From NCBI GenBank assembly GCA_937868725.1, contig CALMMQ010000106.1, positions 21,950-85,949 on the forward strand: 64,000 nt of DNA, written 5' to 3'. How positions within the stretch are numbered: position 1 is the first letter of the stretch; every line of letters starts with the position of its first letter. The DNA is from an uncultured Pleomorphomonas sp. Its GTDB lineage: Bacteria; Pseudomonadota; Alphaproteobacteria; Rhizobiales; Pleomorphomonadaceae. The notes beneath the pieces were generated by a model. The model was not told where the DNA came from. It made no database searches and was given only the letters and a program-made list of their open reading frames with translations. Positions 8,163 to 18,244 of the stretch are shown here, piece after piece. A program made the position numbers and the translations under genes.

Positions 8163-10244
8163 ATGAATGCCCCCGCCCGCCTCGCCGCTTCGGCCTGTCC
8201 GCATGATTGTCCGTCGACCTGCGCCCTTGAGGTCGAACTCAAGGCGGACGGCAGCGTTGGTCGCCTGCGCGGCTCGCCGGACAACAGCTATACGGCCGGC
8301 GTCATCTGCGCCAAGGTGGCGCGCTATGCCGAGCGCATCCATTCCGACCGCCGGCTGCTGAAGCCGCTGCTGCGCACCGGCCCCAAGGGTTCGGGCGCCT
8401 TCCGCGAGGTCGGCTGGGACGAGGCGCTCGACCGCGTGGCCGAAGCCTTCCGCTCGGCCGCCGCCGCACACGGGGCCGAGAGCGTGTTCCCGTATTTCGA
8501 CGCCGGCACCATGGGGCAGGTGCAGCGCGACGGCATCAACCGCCTGCGCAACGTCATGGGCTATTCGCGCCAGTTCGATACCGTCTGCACCAATCCCGCC
8601 TGGACCGGCTGGATCGCCGGCACTGGCCGGCTGGCCGGCCCCGATCCGCGCGAGATGGCGCTGGCCGACTGTCTGGTCATCTGGGGCACCAACGCCGTAG
8701 TGACGCAGGTCAACGTCATGACCCACGCCATCCGGGCCCGCAAGAGCCGGGGCGCCAAGCTGGTGGTCGTCGACGTCTACGAGACCGAGACGGTGCGGCA
8801 GGCCGATCTCGGTCTGGTCATCCGCCCGGGCACCGACGCGGCGCTGGCCTGCGCGGTGATGCACGTCGCCTTCCGCGACGGCTACGCCGATCGCGCCTAC
8901 ATGGCGAAGTACGCCGACGCGCCGGCCGAACTCGAAGCCCACCTTGCCAGCCGCACGCCGGCCTGGGCGGCGGCGATCACCGGCCTGTCGGTCGAGGCGA
9001 TCGAGGAATTCGCCCGCCTCGTCGGCACCACCAAGCGCACCTTCCTGCGCCTCGGTTACGGCTTCACGCGTAGCCGCAACGGTGCCGTGTCGATGCACGC
9101 CGCCCAGTCGATCGCCACCGTGCTCGGGCTGTGGCAGCACGAAGGCGGTGGCGCCTTCCACAACAACGGCGCCATCTTCGGCTTCGACAAGACGATGATC
9201 GAGGGCCGCGACCGCGTCGATCCGGCGGTGCGCGAACTCGTCCAGACCGACATGGGCGCCATCCTGACCGGTGACGCCGCGGCGCTGGCCGGCGGGCCGC
9301 CGGTCATGGCCATGCTGATCCAGAACACCAATCCGATGGCGGTGCTGCCGGACCAGCGCCGGGTGCGGCAGGGCTTTGCCCGCGAGGATCTGTTCGTCTG
9401 CGTCCACGAGCAGTTCATGACCGAGACGGCGCTGATGGCCGACGTGGTGCTACCGGCCACCATGTTCCTTGAGCACGACGATCTCTACCGTGCCGGTGGC
9501 CAGCAGAGCGTGCTGTTCGGCCCCAAGCTGCTGGACGCCCCCGGCGAGGCGCGCGAGAATCACTTCGTCATCTGCGAACTGGCCCGGCGGCTTGGCGCCG
9601 AGCATCCCGGCTTCGCCATGACGGCGCGCGAACACGTGGACTGGCTGCTGCGCGCCTCCGGCTACGGCCCGCTCAGCGAACTGGAGGCGAAGGGCTTCGT
9701 CGACCGTCAGCCGGACTTCGCCACCGCCCACTATCTCGACGGCTTTGCCTGGCCGGACGGCCGCTATCGCTTCAAGCCCGACTGGGCGACGACGCGCGGC
9801 GCCGATCAGAAGCGGCTCGGTCCCTGGCGCGACATGCCGGTGCTGCCGGACTTCTGGCCGGTGATCGAAGCCGCCGACGACCGCCACCCCTTCCGTCTGG
9901 TGACGGCGCCGGCGCGCAACTTCCTCAACTCGTCGTTCACGGAGACGCGGACGTCGACGCTCAAGGAAGGGCGGCCGACGCTTAAGATGCGGACCGACGA
10001 TGCCGGCCGGCTGGGTCTTGTCGGCGGCGATCTCGTCGACGTCGGCAACGAGCGCGGCGTGGTCAAGCTCCACGTCGAACTTTTCGAGGGGCTGCAGGCC
10101 GGCGTGGTGGTGGCCGAGGGCGTTTGGCCGGGCTCGGCTCACGTCGGTGGCGCCGGCATCAACACTCTGGTCGGGGCCGATCAGATCGCGCCCTATGGCG
10201 GCGCCGCCTTCCACGACACCAAGGTCTGGGTGCGCAAGGCGTGA
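8163..10244 (+). CDS. Molybdopterin-dependent oxidoreductase (DMSO reductase family)
   Basis: The 693-residue protein begins with a 4Fe-4S binding motif, CPHDCPSTC with C12, C16, C20 and a fourth cysteine at C49. The molybdopterin oxidoreductase core (about 60-520) and the C-terminal dinucleotide-binding domain (about 570-690) follow. No twin-arginine signal is seen, so it is likely cytoplasmic. The ATG at 8163 places the cluster motif at the usual distance from the N terminus; an upstream start at 8007 would add 52 unsupported residues. Substrate is not predictable: relatives include formate-dehydrogenase-like and sulfoxide-reductase-like enzymes. No small electron-transfer subunit is encoded next to it. 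Confidence 0.9.
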   Translation: MNAPARLAASACPHDCPSTCALEVELKADGSVGRLRGSPDNSYTAGVICAKVARYAERIHSDRRLLKPLLRTGPKGSGAFREVGWDEALDRVAEAFRSAAAAHGAESVFPYFDAGTMGQVQRDGINRLRNVMGYSRQFDTVCTNPAWTGWIAGTGRLAGPDPREMALADCLVIWGTNAVVTQVNVMTHAIRARKSRGAKLVVVDVYETETVRQADLGLVIRPGTDAALACAVMHVAFRDGYADRAYMAKYADAPAELEAHLASRTPAWAAAITGLSVEAIEEFARLVGTTKRTFLRLGYGFTRSRNGAVSMHAAQSIATVLGLWQHEGGGAFHNNGAIFGFDKTMIEGRDRVDPAVRELVQTDMGAILTGDAAALAGGPPVMAMLIQNTNPMAVLPDQRRVRQGFAREDLFVCVHEQFMTETALMADVVLPATMFLEHDDLYRAGGQQSVLFGPKLLDAPGEARENHFVICELARRLGAEHPGFAMTAREHVDWLLRASGYGPLSELEAKGFVDRQPDFATAHYLDGFAWPDGRYRFKPDWATTRGADQKRLGPWRDMPVLPDFWPVIEAADDRHPFRLVTAPARNFLNSSFTETRTSTLKEGRPTLKMRTDDAGRLGLVGGDLVDVGNERGVVKLHVELFEGLQAGVVVAEGVWPGSAHVGGAGINTLVGADQIAPYGGAAFHDTKVWVRKA

Positions 10245-10379
10245 CCGGAACGCCGCGTCACGGCGGCAATCGACGGGTTGTCGGCGCGGGAGCGTTGCGA
10301 ATCCGCTCGCCGTTGCCTTAAGAACCCTGTGGTTTCCAGGCGCGCGGCGCGTCTGGCCAGCGAGTTTGGCGGGGCTGAG

Positions 10380-10697
10380 ATGCGGAAGTCCAGGACTGTG
10401 TTCGTCGTTGCGATGGTGGGCAGTGTGGTGTCTTTTCTGGCCGGCGCCAGCGCTGAGGCCGACACGATTTCCCGCGACACGCTGTCGCGCAAAATGCTCG
10501 ATTTCTGCGTCTTCACGCAATACAAGGCCGAGGGCATCGAGCGTCGGACGATGATCGATCGCTGCGGCTGCGCCGCCAAGCAGGCGATGGCCGGCTTTGA
10601 GGGCGATAGCTTCGATTCGCCGAGCCGCTCCAAGCTGACCGGCGATCAGGAAAAGGCTATTCGCGGCGCCATTGCCGGTTGTTTTGCCAAGCAGTGA
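10380..10697 (+). CDS. Hypothetical secreted cysteine-containing protein
   Basis: The 105-residue protein starts MRKSRTVFVVAMVGSVVSFLAGASAEAD, a clear signal peptide with likely cleavage after ASA near residue 26, so it is periplasmic. The mature part has four cysteines (DFCVF, DRCGCAAKQ, AGCFAK), possibly forming two disulfides. The start at 10380 is chosen because it gives the signal peptide directly. It ends 10 bp before the convergent marC-like gene. No family is recognised. Confidence 0.7.
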   Translation: MRKSRTVFVVAMVGSVVSFLAGASAEADTISRDTLSRKMLDFCVFTQYKAEGIERRTMIDRCGCAAKQAMAGFEGDSFDSPSRSKLTGDQEKAIRGAIAGCFAKQ

Positions 10698-10706
10698 CGG
10701 TGATCG

Positions 10707-11354
10707 TCAGGCCAGTATGGCCTTGACGCCATCGGCGACGAACTGCACCGCCAGCGCCGACAGCAGCACGCCCAACAGGCGTGTCAGCACGTTGCGGCCG
10801 GTGTCGCCGAGATAACGGTCGAGGCGGTCGGCGGCGAGGAAGATGCCGAACGACAGTGCGACGATGGCGCCGATGATGCCGACCAGCGCCGACATGCGCC
10901 AGGCGGTGTGCGCCTCGGCGGCGAGCAGAATGGTGGCCGAGATGGCGCCGGGGCCGGCAAGCAGCGGAATGGCAATGGGAAAGACGGCGAGGTGACGCAG
11001 GTCCTCGCCCGTTTCGGGCGGCACGACGGCGGCGTCGCTGCGGTCGGCGGGCGGTTCGCTGTCGGCGGGCTTGCGCTTTTCGAACACCATCTCGAAGGCG
11101 ATCCAGAACAGCAGCAGGCCGCCGGCGATGCGGAAGGCCGGCATGGAAATGCCGAGGAAGGTGAGGATGCCGGCGCCGAGGAAGGCGAAGGCCAGCAGCA
11201 CTGCCATGGCGATGACCGAGGCGCGCACGGCCACGAGGCGCCGCATCTCCGGATGAGCGCCGGCGGTGAGAGCGAGGAAGATCGGCGCCAGGCCAAACGG
11301 ATCGATGGTGACGAGAAGGGTCGCGAAGGCGTTGAAGATGTAGTCGATCGGCAT
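10707..11354 (-). CDS. MarC family integral membrane protein
   Basis: The 215-residue protein has about six hydrophobic segments, starting MPIDYIFNAFATLLVTIDPFGLAPIF. The VTIDPFGLAPIFL signature is typical of MarC (UPF0056), inner-membrane proteins whose transport role is not settled. The start at 11354 matches the family N terminus; longer in-frame starts add a non-hydrophobic, proline-rich stretch. The gene is convergent with the secreted-protein gene and divergent from nusB across a 309-bp gap. Confidence 0.88.
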   Translation of the reverse strand: MPIDYIFNAFATLLVTIDPFGLAPIFLALTAGAHPEMRRLVAVRASVIAMAVLLAFAFLGAGILTFLGISMPAFRIAGGLLLFWIAFEMVFEKRKPADSEPPADRSDAAVVPPETGEDLRHLAVFPIAIPLLAGPGAISATILLAAEAHTAWRMSALVGIIGAIVALSFGIFLAADRLDRYLGDTGRNVLTRLLGVLLSALAVQFVADGVKAILA

Positions 11355-11663
11355 GGCACAGCGTTCCTGCAGCGGGGTGTCGATGCTGTGACAGAAAAGC
11401 GCCGGCTCGGAAAGAGGCAAGGGCGGCGCGGCTATAATGCCAGGGGCATCGCCTGAGATCCGCCGTTTTCGCTGGACAAAGCGCCCGTTCCATGGTCTTT
11501 GCGCCGCCACAACACCATCAGGTTCGGCCCCCGATTTGCCGATTGCGCCGCTATCGGCGGCGCTTCATGCTTTGGCTTGGCCGGACCGGCATTGACGACG
11601 AGGCGCGGTTGCGATCCCGGAACGGTTCCGGTCGATCCCCGGGCCCTCTGGAGAATGAAGACC
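11355..11663. other. Divergent intergenic region between marC-like and nusB
   Basis: This 309-bp gap should hold the divergent promoters of the marC-like gene and of the nusB-thiL pair. I see no repeat, strong hairpin or recognisable RNA gene. A weak ggag at 11650-11653 serves as the nusB ribosome site. Small frames here are not supported. Confidence 0.4.
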
Positions 11664-12164
11664 ATGACCGACGACCGTAGCGGCCCGCGTTCAGAACCGC
11701 GCCCGGCCAATCAGCGCGGCGCCGCCCGCCTTGCCGCCGTGCAGGCGCTCTATCAGCTTGAGATCGGTGGTGGCGACATGCTGACCGTCATCCAGGAGTT
11801 CGAGGCCTTCCGGCTCGGTCAGGAAATCGACGGCTACGAGTACCGTCAGGCCGACGCCGGCTGGTTTCGCGATGTCGTCGGTGGCGTCGTTGCCGAACAG
11901 CGGCTGATCGACCCGATGGTCCACACCGCTCTGGTCGAAGACTGGCCGCTGAAGCGCGTCGACGCGACGCTGCGCGCCATCCTGCGCTGCGGCACCTACG
12001 AACTGCTGAAGCGCAACGATGTGCCGGGACGGGTGATCATCTCCGAATACATCGACATCGCCCGCGCCTTCTTTGAGGACGACGAGCCGCGCCTCGTCAA
12101 CGGCGTGCTCGACCGCATCGCCCACGACAACCGGCCGGACGAATTCCCGGTGAGGGGTGCCTGA
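11664..12164 (+). CDS. nusB: Transcription antitermination protein NusB
   Basis: The 166-residue protein is an all-helical Nus[20 protein letters not shown] at the N terminus, and [13 protein letters not shown] followed by [13 protein letters not shown] and VNGVLDRIA at the C terminus. It binds boxA RNA with NusE (S10) to allow antitermination of rRNA operons. The ATG at 11664 is chosen over 11655 because ggag at 11650 is then well spaced. thiL starts 2 bp after the stop, so the two are co-transcribed, an arrangement common in bacteria. Confidence 0.93.
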   Translation: MTDDRSGPRSEPRPANQRGAARLAAVQALYQLEIGGGDMLTVIQEFEAFRLGQEIDGYEYRQADAGWFRDVVGGVVAEQRLIDPMVHTALVEDWPLKRVDATLRAILRCGTYELLKRNDVPGRVIISEYIDIARAFFEDDEPRLVNGVLDRIAHDNRPDEFPVRGA

Positions 12165-12165
12165 C

Positions 12166-13161
12166 ATGGCCGACGGCGAACGGCTCGGCGAGTTCGATCT
12201 GATCGCCAGGGTGTTCGTGCCGCTGGCCGGCGAGGGGGCACTGGGGCTGACCGACGACGCCGCTTTCCTGCGGCCGCGCCCCGGTCTCGATCTGGTGCTG
12301 ACCAAGGATGCCGTCGTCAGCGGTGTCCATTTCTTTGCCGATGACGCCTGGGAAGCGGTGGCCCGCAAGGCGCTGCGCGTCAATCTTTCCGATCTCGCCG
12401 CCAAGGGGGCCGATCCGGTCGGCTATCTCCTGGCGCTCGGTCTGCCGGCCGCCTTCACCGTCGCCGACGTCGACGGGCTCGGCGCCGGTCTCGCCGACGA
12501 TCAGCGCCGCTACGGCATCGCGCTGTTCGGCGGCGACACGGTAAAGGCCGACGGTGGGCTGTTCCTGTCGGTGACGGCCATCGGCGAGGTGCCGCAGGGT
12601 GCCATGGTGCGGCGCGGCGGCGCCCGGCCGGGCGACGCGCTCGTCGTCACCGGTACCATCGGCGACGCGGCGCTTGGGCTGCGGTTGCGCCTCGACGGCG
12701 GGCTGGCCGATCGCCTCGGTCTCAAGGCCGATGAGCGCGACCATCTGCTCGACCGCTACCTGCTGCCGCAGCCGCGTACGGCGGCGGCGGCGGCGGTGCG
12801 CCGGCATGCGGCCGGCGGCATGGACATTTCCGATGGTCTGGTCGGCGACTTCGGCAAGATGGCGGCCGCGTCCGGCGTCGCCATCGACATCGACGCTGGA
12901 GCCGTGCCGCTGTCGGCAGCGGCGCGGGCGGCGATCGCCGCCGATCCCAAGCTGCTCATCACGGCGTTGACCGGAGGCGACGATTACGAACTGGCGCTGG
13001 CCATGGCGCCCGCGGCCGTGGCGGCGTTTACTGCCGAGTGTCGCGACAAGGGTGTTGCCGCGACGGTGATCGGCCAGGCCCGTGCCGGTGAGGGCGTCCG
13101 CGTCACCGACGGCGGTCGGCCGCTCGATGGGCTCGGCACTGGGTCATACCGCCATTTCTAG
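12166..13161 (+). CDS. thiL: Thiamine-monophosphate kinase
   Basis: The 331-residue enzyme phosphorylates thiamine monophosphate to thiamine diphosphate with ATP. Family marks include an N-terminal GEFDLIAR, GLTDDAAFL (Mg/ATP-binding aspartates), RVNLSDLAAKGADPVGYLLAL, FGGDTVKADG, GMDISDGLVGDFGKMA and TGGDDYELALAM. The length matches the family. It follows nusB by one base, indicating translational coupling. A repeat element (13172 onward) follows directly. Confidence 0.95.
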   Translation: MADGERLGEFDLIARVFVPLAGEGALGLTDDAAFLRPRPGLDLVLTKDAVVSGVHFFADDAWEAVARKALRVNLSDLAAKGADPVGYLLALGLPAAFTVADVDGLGAGLADDQRRYGIALFGGDTVKADGGLFLSVTAIGEVPQGAMVRRGGARPGDALVVTGTIGDAALGLRLRLDGGLADRLGLKADERDHLLDRYLLPQPRTAAAAAVRRHAAGGMDISDGLVGDFGKMAAASGVAIDIDAGAVPLSAAARAAIAADPKLLITALTGGDDYELALAMAPAAVAAFTAECRDKGVAATVIGQARAGEGVRVTDGGRPLDGLGTGSYRHF

Positions 13162-13171
13162 GGGCGCTTGC

Positions 13172-13293
13172 CGACCTGACAGAATCGTCAGGTCGATAAG
13201 AAATCGCTCCCGATTCAAAGCCTTGAGCAACCGTTTGGCGACCAGGTCGTTGCAACCTGACCGACGGATGCTCCAGGGGCGGCAACCGCCCGT
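13172..13293. repeat. Dispersed intergenic palindromic repeat, copy A
   Basis: This stretch contains a hairpin gacctga/tcaggtc (13173-13195) and a core at 13225-13277 that begins gagcaaccg and ends gatgctccagg. The same layout recurs at 19462-19578 and, more diverged, at 23370-23490. It lies between thiL and the YqaA-type gene. It is probably a family of small mobile or structural intergenic repeats. Confidence 0.55.
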
Positions 13294-13363
13294 CTTTTCA
13301 CCTTGCCTTTGATCGGTGGGTCCGGTAGCGCTGGGCGGCTTTGATGCTATCCGGGATCGGCCG

Positions 13364-13945
13364 ATGTTTCGCAAGCTTTACGACTGGACCATGTCGCTCG
13401 CCGCCAGCAATCGCGCTGGATGGTGGTTGGCGGGCATTTCGTTCGCCGAGAGCTCGTTCTTCCCCATTCCGCCCGACGTCATGCTGGTGCCGATGGTGCT
13501 GGCCCGGCGGGAGCGCGCCTACGTCTACGCGGCGATCTGCACGCTGGCCTCGGTGGTGGGCGGCATGGCCGGCTATGCCATCGGCCATCTGCTCTACAAC
13601 AGCCTCGGCCTCTGGCTGATCCAGCTCTACGGCTATGGCCAGAAGTTCGACGAGTTCCACCTCGCCTACGCCCATTACGGCGCCTGGATCATCCTCATCA
13701 AGGGCCTGACGCCGATCCCGTTCAAGCTGGTGACCATCGCCTCGGGCTTTGCCGCCTATAACTTCCCGCTGTTCGTCGGTCTTTGCGTCATCACGCGCGG
13801 TGCCCGTTTCTTTGCCGTCGCCGCCCTGCTGCGCCTGTTCGGCGAGCCGATCCGCGACTTCATCGAGAAGCGCCTCGACTGGGTGATGCTGGGGGTGCTG
13901 GTGGTGGTGGTCGGCGGCTTCGTCGTGGCCCGCTACGCCATCTGA
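13364..13945 (+). CDS. YqaA-type (SNARE-associated/DedA-like) membrane protein
   Basis: The 193-residue protein has a hydrophobic core with SFAESSFFPIPPDVMLVPMVLA, the proline-rich re-entrant motif of the DedA/YqaA superfamily, then GGMAGYAIGHLL and a second re-entrant-like GLTPIPFKLVTIASGFA. Four to five membrane segments are expected, the last near the C terminus (VMLGVLVVVVGGFVVARYA). DedA-superfamily proteins move or flip lipids; the substrate here is unknown. The start at 13364 begins MFRKLYDWTMSLA, as in relatives. Confidence 0.85.
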   Translation: MFRKLYDWTMSLAASNRAGWWLAGISFAESSFFPIPPDVMLVPMVLARRERAYVYAAICTLASVVGGMAGYAIGHLLYNSLGLWLIQLYGYGQKFDEFHLAYAHYGAWIILIKGLTPIPFKLVTIASGFAAYNFPLFVGLCVITRGARFFAVAALLRLFGEPIRDFIEKRLDWVMLGVLVVVVGGFVVARYAI

Positions 13946-14328
13946 CCCCGCTTCGGTCCGGTTGCCCGCCTGGCGCTACCCGAACCATCGGGCCGGCAAA
14001 ATCGAGTCGTCCGGCAATCAAGCCCGCAGCGGTTGATGCCGGCGGCGGTTGCCAGCCGCTCAGCGCTCCGACGGGTATTAAGTCAAAATAATCCTCGACT
14101 TCGGGATCACCCGACCTTGACGCGGGGGGGAAGCCCTATAGGGTAGCCGCGCCCTCGTCTGCGCCGTCACGACGGGATCGGTACCGATTCGGCGTGCCGT
14201 CATGCGGGTGGGACAGGGGCCGTTCCCAAGGCGAACAATCCATCCATCGGGGGTGCGGTGGGGTAGTGTTCGCCTTCGGTTCGAATCGCTATGGCCGGCC
14301 CGGCGCGGCGCGGCACTGCGGAGGGATC
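13946..14328. other. Intergenic region upstream of hppA
   Basis: This 383-bp gap holds no convincing gene. TTGACG at 14117-14122 with TAGGGT at 14139-14144 (16-bp spacer) is a possible hppA promoter, leaving a leader of about 180 bases. The leader is G-rich but I see no named riboswitch in it. An ATG at 14194 in frame with hppA would add 45 residues with no family support. Confidence 0.35.
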
Positions 14329-16464
14329 ATGAACGCACTTATTGTCATCGTCATTTGCGGCTTGCTGTCCATCGCCTACGGCGCTTGGGCCATCAAGTCG
14401 GTCATGGCTTCCGATGCGGGCAGCGCCCGTATGCAGGAGATTTCGGGGGCCGTCGCCGAGGGCGCCAAGGCTTACCTCAAGCGGCAGTACACCACGATTG
14501 CCATCGTTGGTGTTGTCATCCTCATCCTGATCGCCGTTCTTCTCGGCAAGGAAGTCGCCGTCGGCTTTGTCGTCGGTGCCGTTCTTTCCGGTCTCGCCGG
14601 CTTCATCGGCATGAACGTCTCGGTCCGTGCCAACGTCCGCACCGCCGCCGCTGCCATGCAGTCGCTGGCTGGCGGCCTCGGCATCGCCTTCAAGGCCGGT
14701 GCCGTCACCGGCATGCTGGTGGCTGGTCTGGCGCTGCTCGGCGTCGCCGTCTATTTCGCCGTGCTGACCGGCCCGCTCGGCCATGCCGTCAATGACCGCG
14801 TGGTCATCGACGCGCTGGTCGCTCTCGGCTTCGGCGCCTCGCTGATCTCCATCTTCGCCCGTCTCGGCGGCGGCATCTTCACCAAGGGTGCCGACGTCGG
14901 TGCCGACCTCGTCGGCAAGGTCGAAGCCGGTATCCCCGAGGATGATCCGCGCAACCCGGCCACCATCGCCGACAACGTCGGTGACAACGTCGGCGACTGC
15001 GCCGGCATGGCGGCCGACCTGTTCGAGACCTATGCGGTGACTGTGGTCGCCACCATGGTGCTCGGCTCGATCTTCTTCGCTGCCTCGCCGCTGCTCACTC
15101 AGGCGATGATCTACCCGCTCGCCATCTGCGCGGCCTGCATCATCACCTCGATCATCGGCACCTTCTTCGTGAAGCTCGGCGCCAACAACTCGATCATGGG
15201 CGCCCTGTACAAGGGTCTGTGGGCGACGTCGCTGCTGTCGGTCATCGGCCTCGGCGGCGCCACCTCGCTGACCATCGGCTGGGGTGAAGTGCTGGTCATC
15301 GACGGCATCGCCGTCACCGGCACCAAGCTGTTCATCTCGGGTCTCATCGGTCTCGTCGTTACCGGCCTGATCGTCTGGATCACCGAGTACTACACCGGCA
15401 CGGGCAAGCGCCCGGTCGTGTCGATCGCCCAGGCGTCGGTCACCGGTCACGGCACCAACGTCATCCAGGGTCTGGCCGTCTCGCTCGAGTCGACCGCTCT
15501 GCCGGCCCTCGTCATCGTCGCCGGCATCATCGCCACCTACCAGCTCGGCGGCCTCTACGGCACGGCCATCGCGGTCACCACCATGCTCGGCCTGGCCGGC
15601 ATGATCGTCGCCCTCGACGCCTTCGGCCCGGTCACCGACAACGCCGGTGGCATCGCCGAAATGGCCGGCCTGCCCAAGGACGTCCGTCACACCACCGATG
15701 CGCTCGACGCCGTCGGCAACACCACCAAGGCCGTGACCAAGGGCTACGCCATCGGTTCGGCCGGCCTCGGCGCTCTGGTGCTGTTCGCCGCCTACACGAA
15801 CGACATCAAGCACTTCGCCGATAGCGGCGTGGCGTACTTCCAGGACGTCGGCAACATCGACCTGTCGCTGTCCAACCCGTATGTCGTCGCTGGCCTGATC
15901 TTCGGCGGTCTCATCCCCTACCTGTTCGGCGGTATCGCCATGACAGCCGTCGGTCGCGCCGCCGGTTCGGTGGTGGAAGAGGTCCGGCGCCAGTTCAAGG
16001 AAAAGCCGGGCATCATGGAGGGCAAGGACCGTCCGGATTACGGCCGCGCCGTCGACATGCTGACCAAGGCGGCCATCCGCGAGATGATCCTGCCGTCGCT
16101 GCTGCCGGTGCTGTCGCCGCTGGTGGTCTACTTCGGCGTGCTGACCGCTTCGGGCTCGAAGGCCAACGCCTTCGCCGCTCTCGGCGCCTCGCTCCTGGGC
16201 GTGATCGTCAACGGTCTGTTCGTCGCCATCTCGATGACCTCGGGTGGTGGCGCCTGGGACAACGCCAAGAAGTCGTTCGAAGACGGTTTCGTCGACAAGG
16301 ACGGCGTCAAGCACTTCAAGGGTTCCGACGCCCACAAGGCTTCGGTGACCGGTGATACCGTCGGCGATCCGTACAAGGACACCGCTGGTCCGGCCGTCAA
16401 CCCGGCCATCAAGATCACCAACATCGTGGCTCTGCTGCTGCTGGCGGTCCTGGCCCACGGCTGA
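14329..16464 (+). CDS. hppA: K+-independent proton-pumping membrane pyrophosphatase
   Basis: The 711-residue polytopic protein (about 16 membrane helices) hydrolyses pyrophosphate and pumps protons. Substrate and Mg ligands appear in [20 protein letters not shown], and in [20 protein letters not shown]. The motif [18 protein letters not shown] carries lysine after GNTT, the mark of the K+-independent class; K+-dependent enzymes have alanine there. The start at 14329 begins [18 protein letters not shown], matching known N termini. A terminator follows, so it is probably monocistronic. It would salvage energy from biosynthetic pyrophosphate. A long antisense frame over it is a shadow. Confidence 0.96.
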   Translation: MNALIVIVICGLLSIAYGAWAIKSVMASDAGSARMQEISGAVAEGAKAYLKRQYTTIAIVGVVILILIAVLLGKEVAVGFVVGAVLSGLAGFIGMNVSVRANVRTAAAAMQSLAGGLGIAFKAGAVTGMLVAGLALLGVAVYFAVLTGPLGHAVNDRVVIDALVALGFGASLISIFARLGGGIFTKGADVGADLVGKVEAGIPEDDPRNPATIADNVGDNVGDCAGMAADLFETYAVTVVATMVLGSIFFAASPLLTQAMIYPLAICAACIITSIIGTFFVKLGANNSIMGALYKGLWATSLLSVIGLGGATSLTIGWGEVLVIDGIAVTGTKLFISGLIGLVVTGLIVWITEYYTGTGKRPVVSIAQASVTGHGTNVIQGLAVSLESTALPALVIVAGIIATYQLGGLYGTAIAVTTMLGLAGMIVALDAFGPVTDNAGGIAEMAGLPKDVRHTTDALDAVGNTTKAVTKGYAIGSAGLGALVLFAAYTNDIKHFADSGVAYFQDVGNIDLSLSNPYVVAGLIFGGLIPYLFGGIAMTAVGRAAGSVVEEVRRQFKEKPGIMEGKDRPDYGRAVDMLTKAAIREMILPSLLPVLSPLVVYFGVLTASGSKANAFAALGASLLGVIVNGLFVAISMTSGGGAWDNAKKSFEDGFVDKDGVKHFKGSDAHKASVTGDTVGDPYKDTAGPAVNPAIKITNIVALLLLAVLAHG

Positions 16465-16487
16465 TAGGCTGCGGTCCGACACGACAA

Positions 16488-16527
16488 TCGACGCGGCGGT
16501 CGGGGTTCCCGGCCGCCGTTGTCGTTT
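16488..16527 (+). terminator. Terminator after hppA
   Basis: An imperfect GC-rich hairpin pairs gcggcggtcgg with ccggccgccg around ggttc and is followed by ttgtcgtttt. It begins 24 bp after the hppA stop. Confidence 0.65.
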
Positions 16528-16636
16528 TCGGGTGGCGGTGTCGCGCTGGCGCGGCATAGGTCTCCCGACCATCCCCCCGCATTTCCGCCCGCCGGAGCGA
16601 CGCCTTCGCCGGGCAGGCACACCACGAGCAAGCACC

Positions 16637-17548
16637 ATGGCCACAGCCGCATCCGGCACTTCGTCAAACTCGAGCGAAACGGCGCGCGGCTTTGCCCTGG
16701 CGCTCGGCGCCTATCTCATCTGGGGGCTGCTGCCGTTCTACATGAAGGCGGTGGCGCACATCCCGGCCGCCGAGGTGGTGGCCCATCGCGTCATCTGGTC
16801 GCTGCCCATCGGCGCGCTGTTGCTGGCGCGCAGCGGTCGGCTCGGCACCGTCATCGCCGCCCTGCGCGATGGCCGGATGCTGCTGCGCGTCGTGCCGGCG
16901 GCGGTGCTGATCACCATCAACTGGCTGACCTACGTCTGGGCCATCGCCGTCGGGCGGGCGCTCGAGACGGCGCTCGGCTACTACATCAATCCGCTGGTAT
17001 CGATCCTGGTCGGCGCCCTGCTGCTGCGCGAACGCTTCTCGCGGGCTCAGATGCTGGCCATCGCGCTGGCGGCGCTCGGCGTCATCGGCATGAGCGTGCT
17101 GAGCGGCGGTCTGCCGTGGGTGTCGTTGGTGCTGGCATTCAGTTTCGCCGGCTATGGCTATTTCAAGAAGACGGTGCCGATCGGTTCGACCGAGGGCTTT
17201 GTGCTGGAGATCCTGCTGCTGACGCTGCCGGCGCTGGTCTTCATCGCCTACCTGGTCGCCACCGGCCAGAGCCACTTCACCGGCGAGGGCGCCCATCTTG
17301 GCGATATCCTGCTGCTGATGGCCTCGGGCCTGCTGACGGCGGTGCCGCTGATCATGTTCGGCATTGGCGCGCGGGCGCTGCGACTCTCCACCATCGGCAT
17401 CATGCAATATGTGGCCCCGACGATGGTGTTCTTCATCGCCGTGTTCTACTTCGGCGAACCGCTCAACGCCGGCAAGCTCGTCGCCTTCGGGTTCATCTGG
17501 GCGGCGCTGGCCATCTACAGCTGGTCGGCCCTCAGCACCCGCCGCTGA
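16637..17548 (+). CDS. rarD: RarD family EamA transporter
   Basis: The 303-residue protein has ten predicted membrane helices. It starts with ARGFALALGAYLIWGLLPFYMKAV, the conserved RarD N terminus (GxxxYxxWGxxPxY), and continues with EVVAHRVIWSLP and LTYVWAIAVGRALETALGYYINPL, all RarD signatures within the drug/metabolite transporter superfamily. The substrate is unknown. The start at 16637 is preferred; longer in-frame starts run back into hppA. It converges with bamE, with a terminator-like hairpin between them. Confidence 0.9.
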   Translation: MATAASGTSSNSSETARGFALALGAYLIWGLLPFYMKAVAHIPAAEVVAHRVIWSLPIGALLLARSGRLGTVIAALRDGRMLLRVVPAAVLITINWLTYVWAIAVGRALETALGYYINPLVSILVGALLLRERFSRAQMLAIALAALGVIGMSVLSGGLPWVSLVLAFSFAGYGYFKKTVPIGSTEGFVLEILLLTLPALVFIAYLVATGQSHFTGEGAHLGDILLLMASGLLTAVPLIMFGIGARALRLSTIGIMQYVAPTMVFFIAVFYFGEPLNAGKLVAFGFIWAALAIYSWSALSTRR

Positions 17549-17553
17549 CGGCG

Positions 17554-17589
17554 GCAAAACAAATCCCGCCGGAGAGGGCTCCGGCGGGA
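17554..17589 (-). terminator. Terminator between rarD and bamE
   Basis: A perfect 9-bp hairpin pairs tcccgccgg (17564-17572) with ccggcggga (17581-17589). On the minus strand it is followed by TTTGTTTTG, so it best serves bamE; it may also slow rarD transcription. Confidence 0.75.
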
Positions 17590-17615
17590 CGATCGCTGTC
17601 CGGCAGCGGGACGTA

Positions 17616-18095
17616 TCAGTTGAGATTGCCGAGCGGATTGACGCGGCCGACGCCCTGCAGCATCTGCGAGATGAGGTTGAGCTCGGCTCCGGTGGCGCGC
17701 GTCCGGCGCTCGATGAAGTCGAACACCTTGCCGTCCTTGAGGCCGTAGTTGCCCATGCTCTTGACGTTGCCCTTCTCGTCGAAATAGACGGCGAGAATGT
17801 GCTGGTCGGTGATCGACCGGCCCCAGATCGGGCTTTCGACCTGGGTTTGGGAAATGTAGTAGTAGGCGTCACCGGCCACCGACGAGGTCGTCGAGGGCGA
17901 GCCGAGAACCAGTTGCACCTGCTCGCGCGAGGAGCCGACCGGCACCTGCGACAGCGCTTCCTCCGAGAGGACGTAGCCGTGCTGGACCGGGGGCAGGGCG
18001 CAACCGGCAAGAGAAGCGCTGGCCAGGACGACCAGTGCCACGGCCCTGGCAACGAAACGCGTGTTCAGCGGGCGATCACTGCGGCAAAACTTCAC
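17616..18095 (-). CDS. bamE: Outer membrane protein assembly factor BamE (SmpA/OmlA family lipoprotein)
   Basis: The 159-residue protein has a lipoprotein signal peptide with lipobox LASLAGC near residue 30, so it should be anchored to the outer membrane. The SmpA/OmlA domain follows: LSQVPVGSSREQVQLVLGSPS, then the GDAYYYISQTQVE strand region. BamE is a partner of the BamA beta-barrel insertion machine. The C-terminal extension (about 130-159) is as in alphaproteobacterial members. The gene is divergent from the respiratory chaperone gene, a common alphaproteobacterial arrangement. Confidence 0.9.
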   Translation of the reverse strand: MKFCRSDRPLNTRFVARAVALVVLASASLAGCALPPVQHGYVLSEEALSQVPVGSSREQVQLVLGSPSTTSSVAGDAYYYISQTQVESPIWGRSITDQHILAVYFDEKGNVKSMGNYGLKDGKVFDFIERRTRATGAELNLISQMLQGVGRVNPLGNLN

Positions 18096-18244
18096 TTGAG
18101 CCTCCCAGGACTCCGAACCATCGGCTTGGCAACTTGGTTATCCTGCGATACGTCACGAGGCAACGTCAATTCCAAAAACCTCGCTGGAATCCGCCGCAAG
18201 GCTACCCGGTCGAGAATTCCATCGAAGAGAGAAACGGCAAAACT

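Noticed and set aside
14200..16659. Antisense open frame of 819 codons across hppA
   Set aside because: No family pattern, biased composition, fully covered by the well-identified pyrophosphatase gene.
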